Source: Cephalotus follicularis
Lineage: Eukaryota; Streptophyta; Magnoliopsida; Oxalidales; Cephalotaceae
NCBI GenBank assembly: GCA_001972305.1
Contig: BDDD01001600.1
Span: forward strand, 248,001-312,000
Direction: 5' to 3'
Length of the DNA: 64,000 nucleotides
Of the stretch, positions 37,580 through 51,301 are shown one piece after another; the first letter of the stretch is position 1, and every line of letters begins with the position of its first letter. The notes beneath the pieces were generated by a model. That model ran no database searches and had not been told where the DNA came from. It saw only the letters and a program-made list of their open reading frames with translations. The position numbers were made by a program, and so were the translations under genes.

Positions 37580-38361
37580 GTATCTAAACTTTAATTAATT
37601 ATTTAATTCAAAATCAATATTTTTATTTTAGTCAAACAATTATATGAATATTAACAATTTATTAGTCAATTACATACCTGAACCTTAATAATTTGTTCAA
37701 TCAAGTACTGTTGTTAACAAATCCATTAAAATTAACTTGTCAGACATAAAAATATTATTTATTTTGCAAATTGAATTCCATTATCGCACATCACAGACGT
37801 TTAAAATCAGTTCAATATTCTCAAAAATTACAAAGCTTAACAAAAGAAAAATATTAAAAAAATATTAAAAAAATTATACATTAATATTAGACATACCTTA
37901 ACAAATTTAAATTAAGAGCAATTATTAACATTAAATCTCACATTATAATAAATAGATATTCACCGTAATTTCTTTACCCTAGTTTTTTTTGTTGAAAAAA
38001 ATTTACCTTTACAGTTAACATTACTCCATAAACTCCTCAATTCACGTTAATCTCATTTCAAAATCGACAAGTTAGTAGTGAAAGATTTTGTCATTGTTAT
38101 TGTTGCATCAATTTGTTCATTGTGCTATCATTGAATCCTTAACCTTTTTTTTATCCAATTTTGTGTCTCTTATACATTAAAAAAATAATTTTAATGGATT
38201 TTGCTAACATGAGTACTAGATTGAACAAATTGTTAATGTTTAGGTATTTGATTGACTGAAATAGAACTGATTTGAATAAATTATTAATAATATTAAGGTC
38301 TTTGATTGACTAAAATAAAAATAGAAGTACTTAATTGAATAATTGATTAAAATTCAGATAC
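37580..38361. mobile_element. Non-autonomous element with ~190-bp terminal inverted repeats
   Basis: The left arm starts GTATCTAAACTTTAATTAAT and reaches ACAAATCCATTAAAATTA (about 37745). The right arm (about 38185-38361) is its inverted, diverged copy, ending ATTCAGATAC. The flanks carry ATGAATA on both sides (left at 37573-37579, right at about 38364-38370), a likely 7-9-bp target duplication. No transposase is inside. The long TIRs suggest a Mutator-like or hAT-derived MITE. Confidence 0.65.
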
Positions 38362-39314
38362 CAATGAATAATACTACTAACATCAATTGTGAAACCATCA
38401 TATAAAAGCACAATTAATTAAATTTTAACTTTTAATAAAACAATCAATTATGATATTTTGATAACTCTCTGATGCACTTACAATACAACATCAATTATGT
38501 TTAATAACATAACACTTTCACAACTTAATTATAATACACTTTTAATATCAATTCATTCGTAGTTAATAGCAATATAGCATTACTCGATATCGAATACCCT
38601 TTTACCATGTTTTCCCATGATCTCCAAGATAATATATTTGCATAATTTACGTGTTTACTGTTTAGGTCAGAAACCAAAGAGATTAAAAGTTGCAATTTTG
38701 CATGCATACTTCCTCGTAAAGAATTTGCAACTTCCATTAGAAGACCAACTTTCTCGAACAAGATCTATTGAAAACTTCCGTTTGAAGATTTACGTTCATA
38801 GTAATTTGTCATTATGGTCAATAATCTCTCAATTTACTTTGATTATTTTTATTATCCCAATAATCACTCAATTTACTGGGGGATAGGGCTCAAGCCAACG
38901 CTAACATTTTACCACTTCAGCTCATTGTGAACTGAGCCGCCTTTGTTAACTCATTCATTCATTAATTCATTGTGCTCATGTAATTGCTCTAACATTGACA
39001 AGTAATTAATGCACAAACACATAATGGCATTTCATCAATTTCAAATCACTGTTGTACACTATGCAATATCGGGCCTTTCAAAGATATTGAAGGCATATAT
39101 AACCAAAAATATAAAATATTAAGAAAAACAAAATACAAGCAGAAGAATAATAAAAAAAGAAAGAGAAATCTATTGCACTCGATGACATATTATGCTTACG
39201 AATCATGAGCCACGATTATTAATAATCCAATAAGACCGGAATTCCTTTCTTTTTGTGTTTGAATAAAAATCAATAGATTAGGGAGGATTATACTCCCAAT
39301 CTCTCACGAACCTT
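38362..39314. other. Intergenic region downstream of methionine synthase
   Basis: Mostly AT-rich. The ~150 bases before 39314 are likely the 3' UTR of the minus-strand methionine synthase gene. A 78-codon minus frame at 38525-38761 resembles nothing I recognise. Confidence 0.45.
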
Positions 39315-42300
39315 TCACTTGGCACTGGCGAGCTGGGTGCGGAGGAGCTTGGCAGCAGAAACCATGTTCTTGAGGGCTGGCTTCACCTCAGTGTACTTGC
39401 GAGTCTTCAGGCCACAGTCAGGGTTAACCCACAAGATTTTTGTCTCAAGGACTGCAAGCATTTTGTTAATTCTGTCGGCAATCTCTTCCGTTGATGGTAT
39501 TCTTGGAGAGTGGATGTCATAGACACCAGGGCCAATTCCAGCACCGTACTTAACTCCCTCGCGGAAGACTGATAGAAGCTTCTCATCGGAGCGCGAGTTC
39601 TCAATGGTTATCACATCGGCATCCATGTCGATAATTGAGTGGATGATGTCATTGAAGTTTGAATAGCACATGTGAGTGTGGATCTGTAAGAGTAGTTAAA
39701 AGATGAGATCAATTAAATCTAAAGTGAACAACAGGTGATATTACTAATTAAAACTACACCACCCGAATGAAACTGGGAGTGAAATAAAAATATACCTGAG
39801 TGGTGTCCTGGACGCCAGAGTTTGTGATCCTGAAGGAGTGGACAGCCCAATCCAAATAGAAAGCTTGCTCAGACTTCCTAAGAGGCAAACCCTCTCTCAA
39901 AGCAGCCTCATCAATTTGTATAACAGTGATACCAGCCTTCTCAAGATCCTCCACTTCATCCTTGATGGCCAAAGCAATCTGGTAACAGGTTTCAAACCTG
40001 AAAAATTAGCAGACACCATGTTAGAAGATCATGAAGTCTATGGAAAGATTAAACAACTAAAAAGTCCGTATATACATATAAGATTAGTGTTTTGTCTTTC
40101 TATACCTGGGCTGGTCATTTCGAACAAAGGACCAGTTGAGAATGGTGACAGGGCCTGTAAGCATTCCCTTCATTGGGCGGCCAGTCAGGCTCTGAGCCAT
40201 AGAGGACCAGAAGACGGTCATTGCCTTGGGGCGGCTCACATCACCATAGATTATTGGTGGCTTCACACAACGAGAACCATAAGATTGCACCCACCCATTA
40301 ACACTGAAGGTGAATCCTGACAACTGCTCTCCAAAGTACTCAACCATATCATTTCTCTGCATAGTAAGTGTTCATAAAAACCTGAAGGATTAATTTGCAA
40401 AGAAAATGTGGAATGTAGAACTAAGAATTATTACTAATTCGATTATCTCCAAATGATTTTCTTCCATAGCTTTCTATGCAGGAAAAAAAAAATACCTCAG
40501 GCTCTCCATGAACCAGGACATCAATATCAAGCTCTTCTTGGAGTTTGACAACTTTGCTGATTTCCTCCTTGATGGCTTTAACGTAGTCATCTTCCGAGAT
40601 CCTAATGAAACAGGATTATCGGGGGTATTAGTTTACTAAATGGTTAGACACATTTCCGTGTTCAAAGAAAATTTATAAACATTATCAGACTGACTCACTT
40701 CTTAGCCTTGTATTCACGGCGGACTCTCCTAAGCTCAATGGTTTGTGGAAAGGACCCAATGGTGGTGGTAGGAAGGATTGGAAGGTTAAGCTTCTTCTGC
40801 TGACAATCAAGTCTGGCACTTACATCTGTAGTGCGGCGATGGTCAGAACCCTTCAAAGCAGCAGCCTAAGAAAGAAAAAAAGAAAAGCAGCTCTTGGTAA
40901 GAATGATATACTTCAAACCAAGCAGCACATTTGAAAGGAATTATTTGCACAAAAACTGAATGAAGAACTTACAGCCTTTTGGACAGCCTCATTGTTCACC
41001 CTTGGGGAGGACTTCCTTGAAGCCAGAGCTGCAGCATTAGCAGAGAAGAATGCCTGGAAACAAATAAATAAACAGTGAGATTAAACAGCAAAATGAAGCT
41101 TCAGCTTGAAAGTGAAACTACTGACTACATTTCCTCCGCCAACACATTGCAATTGAAGCCTAACTTATAGTTTTACTGTACTAATTGAACCTCAATGCCA
41201 TCTTGCATAATTCATCAGTAAAAATGGTAAAATAAAAAATGCAAAAGATACCTCATCCTTGTGGCCAGCCAATGCCTTGGCCAATGCATTAACTTCAACA
41301 ACTTTCTGGGCAGCGAATGCAAGCCATGACTTGATTTCCTTGTCAAACTTGGTCTCATTAACTAGATCAACAGCGGTGTGGAGAAGTGAGGAAGAGGTGG
41401 AGACCACAAGTTTATCTGCAGAAGGAAAACAGATAAGTTAGCATCACATAGAGAATAAATTCCACTTCTACCACAACACTAATCTAAAAGTTACCTTTGC
41501 CCACAATGCCCTCAAGGGCCTGCAGAGTACTAAGAGAAGCTGCAAGATCATTGGCCCAGATGTTCCTTCCATCAACCACCCCAGCAAAGAGGTATTTACC
41601 AGTAGGGAATTCGCCCTTAATCAATTCAAGTGTCTTACTTCCACGAACGAAATCAAACCCATAAGCAGTGAAACCCTTCAAAGCAGCAAGTGTCTTGAAT
41701 GCCTCAACAGGTAAATCAGCAAAGTAGGTCTCAACGAGAACATTCAATCCAGAGAAAGTTGATTCTAGCTCTGCATAGGCCTCAGTGAATGCCTGCAATG
41801 TCTGAGAATCAAGATCCGTAACGAGGGTTGGCTCATCGAACTGAATCCAGGAAGCTCCAGCTGCTTTAAGCTCCGACACAACTTCCCTGAAGAGGTATTA
41901 TTTGTTACACTAAAGGAATCCAACCAGTAATTATACAAAACCAATCAACGATATCTATAAAGAAATTGAAATCTTACTTGTAGATTGGAAGGATTTTGGG
42001 AAGAAGGGAGAGGAGTGAGAAGGTTTTGTGAACACCCTTTGCAGGTTTAGATAGCAACAAGTAGGATACAGGACCAACAAGGACTGGAACAGTGTCAACT
42101 CCAAGCTGCTCGAGTGAAAAATACACGGGAAGTAAATCTTTGAGAGATCAATAATTTGATAGAAAGTACAATTGAGGAAAATGAGCAAAAAATATTGAAT
42201 TACATAAAGCATGAGTTTAGTGGTAATACAAATAATTGATTCAAATTGGAGAACACGTGCAACGCCCAGTGTCTCACCCACAAAGGACCCATAAAAAGCA

Positions 42301-43236
42301 TTTAAGGGCATATGAACTATGATATAAATTAACATAAACAAAATTTTAATCATGGCCAACCATCAACAAACATTTCCCAACCAACCACATTTATTATGTC
42401 CTCAAGCCCAAAAGAGAATGTGTGATAAAATTAAATGCAGCCAAATATCAGTAGGCAAATCCAAGTTAAAGTTTCTAAATTATATATCTTAAATTTTCCT
42501 AAATTATTAGGGCATTGTAAATTTTTTATTATTTTAAATAAAGAATCACGTCATCCTTACTCGTTTGGCTAAACCTTTTATTCTACAAAATCTATATGAT
42601 GGACTATAGAGAGCCATATAGTTGTTATATGTTCGATGAGCTACTAACATACACAAATAGAAAACTTGCCACAAACAAAATGTAGATCGAACACTTACTG
42701 CCTTAGCCTCCGAGTATTCAGTCACAGCCTTGTGAGAAGCATAGGAGAACTTGACATCAGGTCCCAATTCAGGGACAATGAAGTGGCTGTGAATCAAAAC
42801 CATACATTAGTCAAATCACAACCATAGCCTAAAAACAAAGCAGTTTTTCTTTATACTAAAATATGCAAGAAAGGGTGTTGACTCACTAGTTGGTGTCGAA
42901 CCACTTGGTCATTTCCATAGCAGGGACAGAGGCATTTCCTCTGGCCATAGAGAAGTAAGTGTCAAATCCGATCTCACCACCATTCCATCCATACCTAGGA
43001 GGAACAGCGCCGAGCATCGCAGTGGTGTCTAGAACCTGATCATAGTAGGAGAAAGTGTTGCTGGGAATGTACTTGATCCCGGCATCAAACATCTGCTTCC
43101 AGATGGATGACCTGAGATCGGCAGCCACCTTCTGCAAATCCTCCGCACTGCTCTTGCCATCCCAGAAGGATTCCAATGCGAATTTGAGCTCCCTTTTGGG
43201 GCCCATGCGTGGGTATCCAACAATGTGTGATGCCAT
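39315..43236 (-). CDS. Cobalamin-independent methionine synthase (MetE), 11 coding exons, 765 aa
   Basis: Exons in transcript order: 42887-43236, 42699-42786, 41978-42105, 41495-41886, 41252-41415, 40973-41053, 40699-40865, 40496-40601, 40106-40356, 39796-39997, 39315-39683. They sum to 766 codons, the usual plant MetE length. The enzyme moves the methyl group of 5-methyltetrahydropteroyltri-glutamate to homocysteine, making methionine for protein synthesis and the SAM cycle. The N-terminal domain starts [17 protein letters not shown] and holds [11 protein letters not shown]. The C-terminal catalytic domain has [36 protein letters not shown], the zinc-ligand segment [12 protein letters not shown], the Glu in [11 protein letters not shown] and the Cys in [11 protein letters not shown]. 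There is no obvious transit peptide, so the product is probably cytosolic. All splice sites are canonical and no lesion is seen. Confidence 0.97.
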
Positions 43237-43238
43237 TT

Positions 43239-43897
43239 CTGCGACACATCATACCAAACACCAATCAGAATATAAACAAAACGTTATCTTTAACATAATA
43301 TAAACATAGCAAGTAATATCGAGAAATTATCTTAAATAGTCAGATCTAATCTATTAAAACGTTTTAGATCTAGAAAATTCAGATTTAAACATTAGTCATT
43401 TAGAAAATTAATAATATTTAAAAGGACATTTTTTTTTACTAGATTCGACCACAAAACATTATTAAACATCAAGATGAGAGTAATTCAATTTCATATAGGC
43501 AAATAAAAACATGAACTTCATCATACACCACGTGTGAATCGCGTGCTGGTTATATGCGCGTATTGTTATCTCACTCCTCATACATTGAAATCAAAGTTTT
43601 AATAATTAAACAATCAAGCAAAAGACAGCTCCAATTTCAGATCTAATGATAAAAAAAAGAAGTATTAACTCATAAAAAGATAGTGATATAACGAACTGAA
43701 ATCTGCAAGTTGAGATCTATAATGAAAAACAAAGAATCAATACCAGATCTACAAATCTCACAGTCACTTAAAAAAAACACTCACCAGTAGATCTTTGAAA
43801 AGCAAGAGTGAAAACAGAATATTAACAAGCACTATAAAATTTTATTTAAAAAAATAAAGAGAGAACGAGGAAAGAGAAAATGGAAAGGGAAGCGTAC
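43239..43897 (-). other. Leader (5' UTR) intron of methionine synthase
   Basis: Minus-strand donor CCGTTTG|GTACGC at 43897 and acceptor GTCGCAG|AAATGGCATC at 43239 place a 659-bp intron two bases before the ATG. The upstream leader exon is about 43898-43990. Leader introns are common in highly expressed plant genes. Confidence 0.7.
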
Positions 43898-44014
43898 CAA
43901 ACGGAGGAGGAACCGGAGGGGTAATGAGACTGGTTCCTTTGGAAGTGTTGCGGTAAGAGAAGAGAAGATAAAGAGAAAAGAGCGGCACGACTTGGAAGTG
44001 TGGGTGTTTTGGGT

Positions 44015-44022
44015 TATTTATA
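44015..44022 (-). promoter_or_regulatory. TATA box of methionine synthase
   Basis: TATAAATA on the minus strand, within CTATAAATAACCC. It lies about 30 bases upstream of a plausible transcription start near 43985 and just ahead of the leader exon. Confidence 0.7.
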
Positions 44023-44099
44023 GCCTAAAATGGGCTTTGAGGTAGATCTGAATTTTGGATTGCTTGCGTCATTCTCTTTTCATTTTACTTGCAGACCCT

Positions 44100-45890
44100 A
44101 CGCGCTTTTATTAAGTGAAGTCATTTTTTTTGTGTTGAGGTACCACTACTACTTATGAATTCAGCTTTATTAGTGAAATACTAAATCTTAAGTTTGATTA
44201 TCCATGAAAATGTCTACTTATATCTTGGATTGAAGGAATCTTGGAAAGAGGAGGAATACTCATTGTTTTATAACTCATTATCCATTAAATTAAAAAACAT
44301 GTATGTTAGATCAATATTTAGTCATGTAATGCATATATAAATGGTCAATCAATTATCTTACTGTCACTCAATTCCATAAAGACATATTAACAGTCTTTTA
44401 TTTAAATACGATTATAATAATTTTATCCATTATTGTTTAATCCTAAACTACTTAATTAGATATTATATTCAAACTTATCAGATTTTTTTAGACTTAACTC
44501 AATTATCTTATCGTCGATTATACTTATACGTTATTTTGGGTTGTTTTTTTTCTTTATTTTGTATATTATACTCTATTTTAGTGATAAGTTAAGTATTGCA
44601 AGGGACGGAGCTTTGCTAAATGCATGTCATAATATAAAATTGCATACCTTAGTTTTTATATCATTCAAATCTTGTAAATCAGATATATATAATTATCTGA
44701 TTGATCTATAGTTATCTGATTGATTTGAAAATAAATATATATGGTCTAAAAAAATAATAAATCAAATTTAACAATTAAATAAAAAAAATAGATTATAAAA
44801 AAAAATAATCTAAGTGAATGTACATAATATTACAATGTATCCAGACATAATCCTGCCAAACTCAAATTGGTAATGATTACCTAATTTGTCATTGTATTAG
44901 TATAATTTAACAACCTGAATAAATCCAAACACCTGGTAATGATACGTGGTAGCACGCGCTTTAAAAGAGCTTGGGCCTGACATTAAACCAGTCAAAATTT
45001 GTGTAAAATTTAGAAGAAATAGTAGGGAAAGTTGGTGGCCGGAGTTGGTGGAAGGGATTGGTGACGAGGCCACTTCATTGCACTATGGGAAATTTTAATT
45101 ATAATATATATCAAAGTAACATTAAATAACTTATAAAAAACATATATAATAATAATAAAATATTAAATTTATTAAATTTATTATATATCGGGGCGGGTTC
45201 GGTCCGGGTACGGGTTTTTTGTGATATTACCATACCCTCCCCTATTGTACGGGTTCGGTTCGGATATCCGCGGGTACGGGTGAAATTGACATCCCTAAAT
45301 TACATCATTCAAGGGTTATTAAGGCAATTTTTAACAAATGTTTTAAAATTTGGATTTGACCTTGATCCGGATAAGGGTCTGGGTCCGATTCGATAATAAA
45401 ACATTAAAAAAAAATTATTTACTTTTATTTATTGGGTGATTTGAAGGTGCTAACTGTAAAACAAGTTTTTTTTTTAATCTGACCAACTGGAGGTTCGAGT
45501 TGGGTCCAACCTAGTCGGATCGGCTGGGGCGGTCCGATTTTCAAAACATTGCTTTTAACCCTTTGGTTACAAAGATCCGGGAAAAACTTTCAGAGTGAAA
45601 ATATTTTATTTTCTTATATTTTGTATACAATCTAGAAAATATTTTCTATTGTTTAGAACATCCTCTCGAAAATATTTTCCTTTATTACATTCTAGATGTG
45701 ACTGTAATAACGAATCTAAATATTAGAATATTTTTTATTTCAACCATTAGATTGAAATTCAATTGTTACAAATACACCACATCATATTATATTTTCAAAT
45801 AACATTAACAATTTTATTGATGTTGTGTATTTATAGGCTTATAACCATTAGATTAACTGTTACGGATACAATAATTGTTGAGAATTTAGA
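44100..45890. other. Intergenic region upstream of methionine synthase
   Basis: AT-rich. A GC-rich island at 45187-45298 is built from repeated GGGTACGGG and GGTTCGG strings, a composition seen in short dispersed plant repeats. No gene. Confidence 0.45.
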
Positions 45891-45899
45891 TTCTCGACT

Positions 45900-47015
45900 C
45901 CACAGAAATTTTCTAATGAATGATTGGCGGGAAGCCCACGAGATCCATTTTGTCAACAGGGAGACGGTCTGTAAACCAAAAGAATTTGGTGGTCTAGGTA
46001 TAAGAAACATGAGGTTAATGAATGAGGATGCTTTGGCCAAGTTGGGTTGGAAACTGTTGAACAGAAGTGATTCGCTCTGGATCCCAGTCATCTCCAATAA
46101 GTACATTAACAACTCTAATGTACTAAGATTAGAATCAAAGGGGGAAGGGATCACATATCTAGAGGAGTATCTGCAAAGGTTTGGACTACTTACGTAAAGG
46201 TATTGTATGGAAGATTGGTAATGGGCAACATATTAACTTATGGAAGGATAATTGGACAGGTCTTGGACCTCTATCAGACATCCTGGGAAATCTAGTGGCG
46301 AGTGTTGACAATGACTAAACTGTGACAGATATATTGAATGTGGAAAAACAGTGGGACCTGGAATGCATACAAACTGTTTTACCCTCCCACTTCAAGAAGA
46401 CAATTCATGGCATTCCATAAGTACTTATGGGATCTTTCGAATAACGACATTTTCTCCATTAAATCAGCATAGTCATCACTTCTAAGAGAACCCTTGAATC
46501 ATGAAGGTACGTGGGCTTGGGTGTGGAGGTTGAAATGCCCCCACAAACTCAAATTCTTTCTCTGGCTAGTGATGCATGATCTGCTCCTCACAAACTTGGT
46601 CAGAACCAAACATAAGATGACAGATTATGATCTATGCCCAAGGTGCTGAATCCCTAGTTGAAACTGATTCACCCCGATTCGCCTCGTTGCCATCCTTAGT
46701 TGATACTGATTCCTTCCTAGTAGTCCAGCTACTCAATGCTGAATCCTCTCCTTTCTACCCTCTAGGTGAACTTATAGATGGTTGCAAGTTGTTGAGCAGA
46801 GATTGGGATTGTTCCCTACAAACACGTTCTACGTAAAGGTAATAGTTGTGCAAACCTCATGGCAAATCTAAGTCATGAAACCATAGAAGAGTTCTGTATC
46901 TATGAGCACCCTCCAAGGAGATTACTCACGCAACTTTTAGCTGATAATTGCGGTCTACCCTTTGTTAGGCAGTAGTCTTGTATTAATTACCCTTATTACC
47001 AAAAAAAAAAACAAA
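45900..47015 (+). pseudogene. LINE (non-LTR retrotransposon) 3' fragment
   Basis: Broken plus-strand frames read RETVCKPKEFGGLGIRNMRL, DALAKLGWKLLNRSDSLW and VWKIGNGQHINLWKDNW (end of RT/zf-RVT region). RLKCPHKLKFFLWLV follows, then an RNase-H-like tail (YVKGNSCANLMANLSHET) and a stop. It ends in A-rich sequence (about 47001-47016), as expected for a LINE 3' end. The 5' end is truncated and several stops are present. Confidence 0.75.
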
Positions 47016-47016
47016 A

Positions 47017-47604
47017 AGTATAGAAGGTTATGTCAATTAAGTCGCCTAATTTTAATTTATTTGACTTAATTGACAAGGAGCATAGCTTGTAACATCATTA
47101 AAAATAAAAAAATAAAATTGATTTTTTTATTATAACGTGACATCATCAACTATAAAAATATTTTTAAAAGGTAAATTAATTTTCGTTTTGATTTTTTGTT
47201 GGACGTATCTACCTAAAAACTACAAACCACTTGTTTAAAACATAGATTTTGAGTTGTTTCTTCCTTTTACACTTTTATTTTTATCATTATTATTATAAGA
47301 AATAATACTATTCATCTTAAATTTTTATCTCGAATTTATGTCCGAATGATATGATATTTATTAATACACGTCATATATCATAAAATATATATATGAGTCA
47401 TTCGTTAATAAATATCACATCGAAACATAGATTTGGAACAAAAAGGATTATTTAAGCCGATAAAACCAATTTTATTAGAGACTTTCGTGTATGATACCTT
47501 AATTAGATATGTCAACCATATGCATCATTTATTGTAGGCTTGTAGTTTACCAGCTTTGTCCAAAAAGTCTTGCTTGAATTGGTGATACAATAATGGAGAA
47601 TCAT

Positions 47605-47643
<39 letters not shown>

Positions 47644-48929
47644 CTGGTGCAGACAGAGAATAAAAAGAACACATATTGACCTACCAATTATTGATTAACA
47701 ACCCACAAGAGGGTTTTGCGTGGTTGGTGAACTATAGGATAAGGTATCTTTCACCACCAACCATTGACTGCTATCTCTCGTTATTTGATTAATCTAACTT
47801 TCATGAGATAAACATGTGTGTTTATCTCTAAGTATCTTATTTATATTATTATATCCATAAAACTCTCTATCTCTATATATAATAACTCCTTCACTTAGTA
47901 ATAAGCTGATCTTCAAGTGTGAGCAACATGCACTAGGCATTGTAAGCACTCCAACTCCAAATCCATCAGCAACCCGGCTATTGTAACTTTAGCAAATTAA
48001 TTTTGTTTAGTGTTTATTTTTTCCTCATTAAGGTTGGTTTCGTTTTGTTTTTTGTTTTTTGCTTTTTGAGGGAGATTATGCTGTTTTAACCCTTTTCCTT
48101 ATGGATTTAGTAAATGTTGTTTTAAATCAGCAATTATTACAATGTGTATTTATTAGTTCTTTTTCTTCTCATTTTTATTTTTGGAAATGATTTTTTATAA
48201 CTTTCATACATAGATGGATGTGTATTTAGTCAATCAAATATAGCATGCCTTTTAACTTATGTAACACAAAAGTATTAAAAATCTATGCATCATTATCGTT
48301 TTGCCACTCTTTGAGTTTACTTAGCCTAGGAGAAAGTGTTTTGTTTTATTTTTGCTCAATTCCTATAAACTATATTTTTTTCTTTCTATTTTTACAATCT
48401 TAACTTGGCATCTTTGAACTTTGTACATAAGTTAGTTATGTTCGACATCAAATTTAAACTATTATTTTTTATTTGTAATTGCGTGGATGCGAATTTTTGA
48501 GATGGTTCCGATAACTTATTTAGACTCTTTGATTTTATTTGTTTGAGTTGAAAGTATCAAAATTATAGTTTCATTATTACTTGTTAGTATGAGCTCAAAT
48601 GCCTAAAAATGGATAGAGATTATTTCTAGTGTTATTGTAGTTACAAATGTCCATAATAACGCACATGTTATCTATTTTATTAATAGTGTGTGTATGAATA
48701 TCTTTATAGTTTATTTGGATTTATTATATTGATAATTTGTTCATTTACTATATGAATCCTTTACTAGCCATTTAGAGAGTTGTTTTACAACTACATAAGA
48801 AAGCTACTCTTATTTTGTTTTTGTTTTTTGTTTTTGTGTTTTTAGGCTGTTTTTAACTGTAACAACGGATATTGAGACGACTATCTATCCTTACTTTAAA
48901 TGCTTGAATACAACAGTGTTAACACAAAT
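47017..48929. other. AT-rich intergenic region with (TA)n microsatellite
   Basis: A (TA)n tract of about 17 units lies at 47607-47641. Otherwise AT-rich sequence without supported genes. Confidence 0.6.
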
Positions 48930-49455
48930 GCTCCGTTTGTTTGGAGAAAAATATTTTCCTGGAAAATATTTTCTTCATTTTCCTGTGTTTGGTAACATTT
49001 AGAAAATAATTTAACGAAAAATATTTTTCAATTAACGGAAAATCTTAATATAAATATAGGAAAATATTTTCCTTAAAAAAAATGGAAAACATTTTCCACT
49101 TCATTCTTTCTCTCTTTGTTTATCTCTCTCCTTCTCTCTCCCTCCTCTCTCTCTCCCCCCTCTCTCTCTCTCCTCTCTCTCCCCCTCCCCTCTCTCTTTC
49201 TCTATCTCTCTCCCCTTTTATCTCTCTACTACATTTGGACTTATATGTATTTAGATATAATACTTTTAATTTTATGAAATATATTTGTTATATTTTTTAA
49301 AATACATATATTAATAGAGAAAAAATGATTTTATTAAGGAAAATATTTTTCATATTGTGTTCCAAATAATGGAAAATATTTTTTGGATTATACACTAAAC
49401 ACTGAAAAATAAAATATTTTCTTCAATAAAATATTTTTCTCAAAATAAACGGAGC
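48930..49455. mobile_element. MITE-like element with GCTCCGTTT termini
   Basis: The left end GCTCCGTTTGTTTGGAGAAA, then AATATTTTCC, pairs with the right end ...GAGAAAAATATTTTAT complement closing in AAACGGAGC. Inside are many AAAATATTTTCC copies and a CT-rich tract (49100-49230). A second near-terminus (ACAAACGGATC, about 49597-49608) follows, so two related elements may be joined or nested. No clear target duplication. The Ser/Leu-rich open frame at 49082-49300 is an artefact. Confidence 0.6.
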
Positions 49456-50537
49456 GTTAATGAAGAAAAAATGATTTTATAAACAAAGGAAAATATTTTC
49501 TAGAGTGTATTCCAAACAATGTAAAATATTTTCTGGATTGTATACAAAACGCAAGAAAATAAAAATGTTTCTAAGAAAATGGAAGATATTTTCTGTGAAA
49601 CAAACGGATCCAAAAGTATTTAAACTACGACAAGAAAGTTTATTATCGCCTTGCCTGTGGAATATACATTTGTTTCTCGCACCCCAAAAGGCCAAATCAT
49701 TGTTCCCTTAAGCTCTAATTGGGCTTATCAGTACTTTTCTGCTTTCTTCTAAAATCATCAATCGCCCACTAGGCGGTCTCGCTTAAGCTTGCTGGGTTTG
49801 TCTTGTTGTTTTTTTAATTTTTTGGCAATGAATTAGAAGTGGGTATGTTTGGGTTTTTTTAGTAAAATAATGAATTGATGATTTAAGCTTTGCAAAAATG
49901 GAAGTTAGTGATGATCTGTTGTAATCAGCAGTTTGAAACTTGAAAGTTTAATGGAATACAAAGTGTTTATGGTCTGTTTAACCAGTTTTTGACCAGAGTC
50001 CAAAACTAGTAAATTCACTTAAATTAAATTTGAACTTCTTTATATGTTATTTGAAGTTGCAGGCATTATGACATGTCATGTGGTGTTCTTCTGTGTTAGG
50101 ATTATCACATAGATAATTAGAAGAGATTGCGATGAATTATTAATCTATTTGGCCAGCATCCAAAATTCTGTACAAAGACAAATCACTATTCACTAGTGAG
50201 CATCATTCAATTCAACTCTCCCAGGTACAATGGAAGGATTGAACCTACAGCCATATAGATTTGAATGTCAAACATTATGGGTGTTTAGAACATGTTTTAG
50301 CAGAGGTACATTAATCATCTTTTGCCATGTTTCGGGACTAAATATTGCCGAGCAATCTAACTTGTAATGCAAGTCATGATCATTAAACTTCTGAAGGAGG
50401 ATGTCACTTATTTTCATAGAAGTACCGCATTAGTAATTATCTACATCAAATTGGTAATCCAAAAGGGAAAGTTTTGCCAGTATGGTCGGGCGGAGGCAGA
50501 AATCCGATCATTTCACAACCTCTATCATAGGATCAAC

Positions 50538-51301
50538 TTAGCCCTCACTCATCAAATCTTCTACAAGTTCCATCACCTCATCTCACATTCTCATATCAAT
50601 TGATGCATCAACATGCTTCTCTACGGCAGAAAACCAATGAACCTTTTGCTTCGACTTACTCTCATGCCACTAACAGATTGCTCGAGCAACGGCCATGATA
50701 TAAAGTCCACAGTCGTATCCATGCGTCTGTTGGGGTGTTTGACATTCCATAAAGGTTGGCGGAGTGGTCGGGTCGGTCATCGATTTGGTTCGCACTGCCA
50801 CTACCTCCTTTTTCTTCTTATTTCTACCATTCACTGATGATTTTGATGATGTTTCCAGTGAAGATGATCCATAACTAGTGCCCATATATCCCTTAACAGC
50901 CTCATAAAGCTTCATGGAGTCCGAATTGTTTACTCCTTCCATGCTATCAAGACGTAAAAATGCATTCATGTTCCTATCATAAACCAGCAGGCTCCAGTGG
51001 GTTCCGCTTCCACCCCCACTGAGAACATCATTATCATTCACAGTGAAGAGAACAAGTTTCTTGCCGGACAACTTGAGAGGCTCGATGCAATATTTGAAAG
51101 TCTCAAGATCATCACGATTTGCAATCCACAAAAATATGAAAGGCTGAACAAGTAGGACATCGCTGGAGTTGAGCAGGGAGGAGAGATAGAGGAAGTAGAG
51201 TCCAATAACTTGATCATTGAGATAACAGGTCTTTTCAGAATATCCAAGTCCGATCTCCTCAAAACAATATCCCGGTACGTAAGAACCTGTGTGTCACCCA
51301 T
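50538..51301 (-). pseudogene. DEN1/SENP8 (NEDD8-specific protease) pseudogene, copy A
   Basis: From the ATG at 51301: MGDTQVLTYRDIVLRRSDLD, then a 1-base frameshift near 51224-51232, then CYLNDQVIGLYFLYLSS, PLKLSGKKLVLFTVNDND, GTHWSLLVYDR (catalytic His), FLRLDSMEG (Asp) and QQTHGYDCGLY (Gln and Cys). The Ulp1/C48 catalytic motif is therefore intact. A TAG (50670-50672) follows ARAIC, and beyond it the family C-terminus continues (WFSAVEKHVDASIDMRM, TGA at 50583-50585, DEVMELVEDLMSE). A 3' splice site TTGCAG| precedes the start, so the leader intron was kept and this is not a processed copy. The functional enzyme would process or remove NEDD8. Three lesions make a full product unlikely. Confidence 0.85.

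Noticed and set aside
40743-40934. Plus-strand frame over methionine synthase exon 7
   Set aside because: Antisense shadow of a confirmed exon.
49082-49300. Ser/Leu-rich signal-peptide-like frame
   Set aside because: A translation of a CT microsatellite within a MITE-like element.
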